This document shows, in pieces, positions 63,186-64,000 of a DNA stretch of 64,000 nt. The stretch spans positions 372,001 to 436,000 of the forward strand of contig NZ_CP115607.1 in the NCBI RefSeq assembly GCF_027797205.1, given 5' to 3'. Numbering within the stretch: the stretch's first letter is position 1; the number at the start of each line of letters is the position of its first letter. A program made the position numbers and the translations under genes. Under the pieces are notes generated by a model, which saw nothing but the letters and a program-made list of their open reading frames with translations, had not been told where the DNA came from and did no database searches. The DNA is from Campylobacter sp. VBCF_01 NA2. GTDB taxonomy: Bacteria; Campylobacterota; Campylobacteria; Campylobacterales; Campylobacteraceae.

Positions 63186-64000
63186 ATGGTAGATTTAAAT
63201 AAAATAGTTCAAGCAAAACGCACAATAGCGGCTTTTGTGCATAAAACACCCTTTGCTTTCGCACCAAAGTTAAGCGAAATTTATGGGGCGCAAATTTATC
63301 TAAAAAATGAGAATTTACAACGCACAGGTGCGTATAAAATTCGTGGCGCATACAACAAAATCGCTCATCTTAGCGAAGATGAAAAGAGCCGTGGCGTAAT
63401 CGCAGCGAGTGCAGGCAACCATGCGCAAGGCGTGGCTATGAGTGCGCAAAAATTTGGCGTGCGCGCCGTAATCGTCATGCCAGAAGCAACTCCGCTTTTA
63501 AAGGTCAGTGGCACCAAGGCTTTGGGGGCTGAGATTATCCTAAAAGGCGATAATTTCGACGAGGCTTACGCTTATGCGCTCGAATACGCCAAGGAAAACA
63601 ACCTTACCTTTGTCCATCCTTTCGATGATGAGCTAGTCCAAGCAGGACAGGGCACAATCGCGCTTGAAATGCTAGAAGATGTCGCGGATCTCGACTATAT
63701 CATAGCGCCTGTGGGCGGTGGCGGACTAATCAGTGGCGTGGCAAGCTGTGCTAAACAAATCAATCCTGATATAAAAATCATCGCTGTTGGTGCAAAGGGC
63801 GCGCCTGCTATGCACGATAGCTTCGTAGCCAAAAAGGCGATAAACTCTCAGAGTGTGCGCACTATCGCCGATGGTATCGCGGTGCGTGATACTAGCGAAA
63901 TCACGCTAAAACATATTTTAGAAAGCGTCGATGAGTTCGTCCAAGTCGATGATGAGGAGGTCGCAAGCGCGATTTTGTATCTGCTAGAAAATCAAAAAAT
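63186..64000 (+). CDS. ilvA: Threonine ammonia-lyase (threonine dehydratase), cut by window edge
   Basis: The first 271 residues of a PLP enzyme are in the window. K51 in RTGAYKIRGAYNK is the PLP lysine, SAGNHAQG binds the substrate carboxylate, and GGGGLISG binds the PLP phosphate. It turns threonine to 2-oxobutanoate for isoleucine. It starts two bases after the CoA-binding gene; the remainder, with any regulatory domain, lies beyond 64000. Confidence 0.94.
   Translation, partial: MVDLNKIVQAKRTIAAFVHKTPFAFAPKLSEIYGAQIYLKNENLQRTGAYKIRGAYNKIAHLSEDEKSRGVIAASAGNHAQGVAMSAQKFGVRAVIVMPEATPLLKVSGTKALGAEIILKGDNFDEAYAYALEYAKENNLTFVHPFDDELVQAGQGTIALEMLEDVADLDYIIAPVGGGGLISGVASCAKQINPDIKIIAVGAKGAPAMHDSFVAKKAINSQSVRTIADGIAVRDTSEITLKHILESVDEFVQVDDEEVASAILYLLENQK

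Noticed and set aside
1-64000. tRNA or rRNA genes
   Set aside because: I looked through the gaps between genes for cloverleaf and T-arm patterns and saw only the tmRNA T-arm.

Overview
The window looks like chromosomal DNA of a Campylobacter-like member of the Campylobacterota (Epsilonproteobacteria). Support comes from the AT-rich sequence, TTG/GTG starts, a FrdCAB fumarate reductase in the Wolinella/Campylobacter order, a RibB with a decayed GTP cyclohydrolase half, tandem bacterial dynamins, and a tmRNA whose tag reads ANNKNFAPAYAKVA. The species cannot be named from the sequence alone. Both ends are cut inside genes: gltX at the left (minus strand) and ilvA at the right (plus strand).

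Layout. 1-8.5 kb: gltX start, mscL, a Crp/Fnr-type regulator, a membrane metallophosphoesterase overlapping psd, a pseudopilin, priA, a small membrane protein with ybeY, queC, tsaD. 8.6-17 kb: a chain of closely spaced or overlapping plus-strand genes (YpdA-like flavoprotein, NPPY methyltransferase, YkgJ protein, TPR protein, trpC, HIT protein, ribB, Y-family polymerase, TorD-like chaperone, lgt). 17-20.6 kb: frdCAB, with its own promoter and a strong terminator. 20.7-28.5 kb: two overlapping dynamin-like GTPases, a small membrane protein with rarD, class II DAHP synthase, a second metallophosphoesterase.

28.5-35.5 kb: a compact 7-kb integrative mobilizable element in the 3' end of ssrA (tmRNA). 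It is bounded by a 30-bp exact direct repeat. It carries a P4-type tyrosine integrase next to ssrA, an unknown HTH-like protein, an excisionase-like HTH protein, an 11-residue-repeat coiled-coil protein, a relaxase with a candidate oriT, a P-loop ATPase followed by iteron-like repeats, and a DUF4160/DUF2442 pair as likely cargo. No conjugation, phage structural or lysis genes are visible, so transfer would need a helper.

35.5-50 kb: tmRNA, panB, a large SF1 helicase-nuclease fusion, ruvB, a phosphoethanolamine-transferase-like gene split at a G7 tract, a chimeric pseudogene (lipoprotein start joined to a ruvB tail), a divergent Crp/Fnr regulator and hcp pair with a clear operator, an EexN-like lipoprotein, an unknown exported protein, an AI-2E family transporter, then acpS, ppiB and a yebC gene on the minus strand. 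50-64 kb: a single-chain type IIG restriction-modification enzyme followed by 0.6 kb of dispersed hairpin repeats, copZ-copA, acnB, an ankyrin protein, an NhaC-type antiporter, a TrmA-like methyltransferase, a CoA-binding protein, and ilvA.

The most interesting parts are the ssrA-borne element with its candidate origin, oriT and cargo pair; the ruvB-lipoprotein chimera next to the split transferase; the helicase-nuclease; the dispersed hairpin repeat family; and two Crp/Fnr-like palindromes at well-defined promoter positions.
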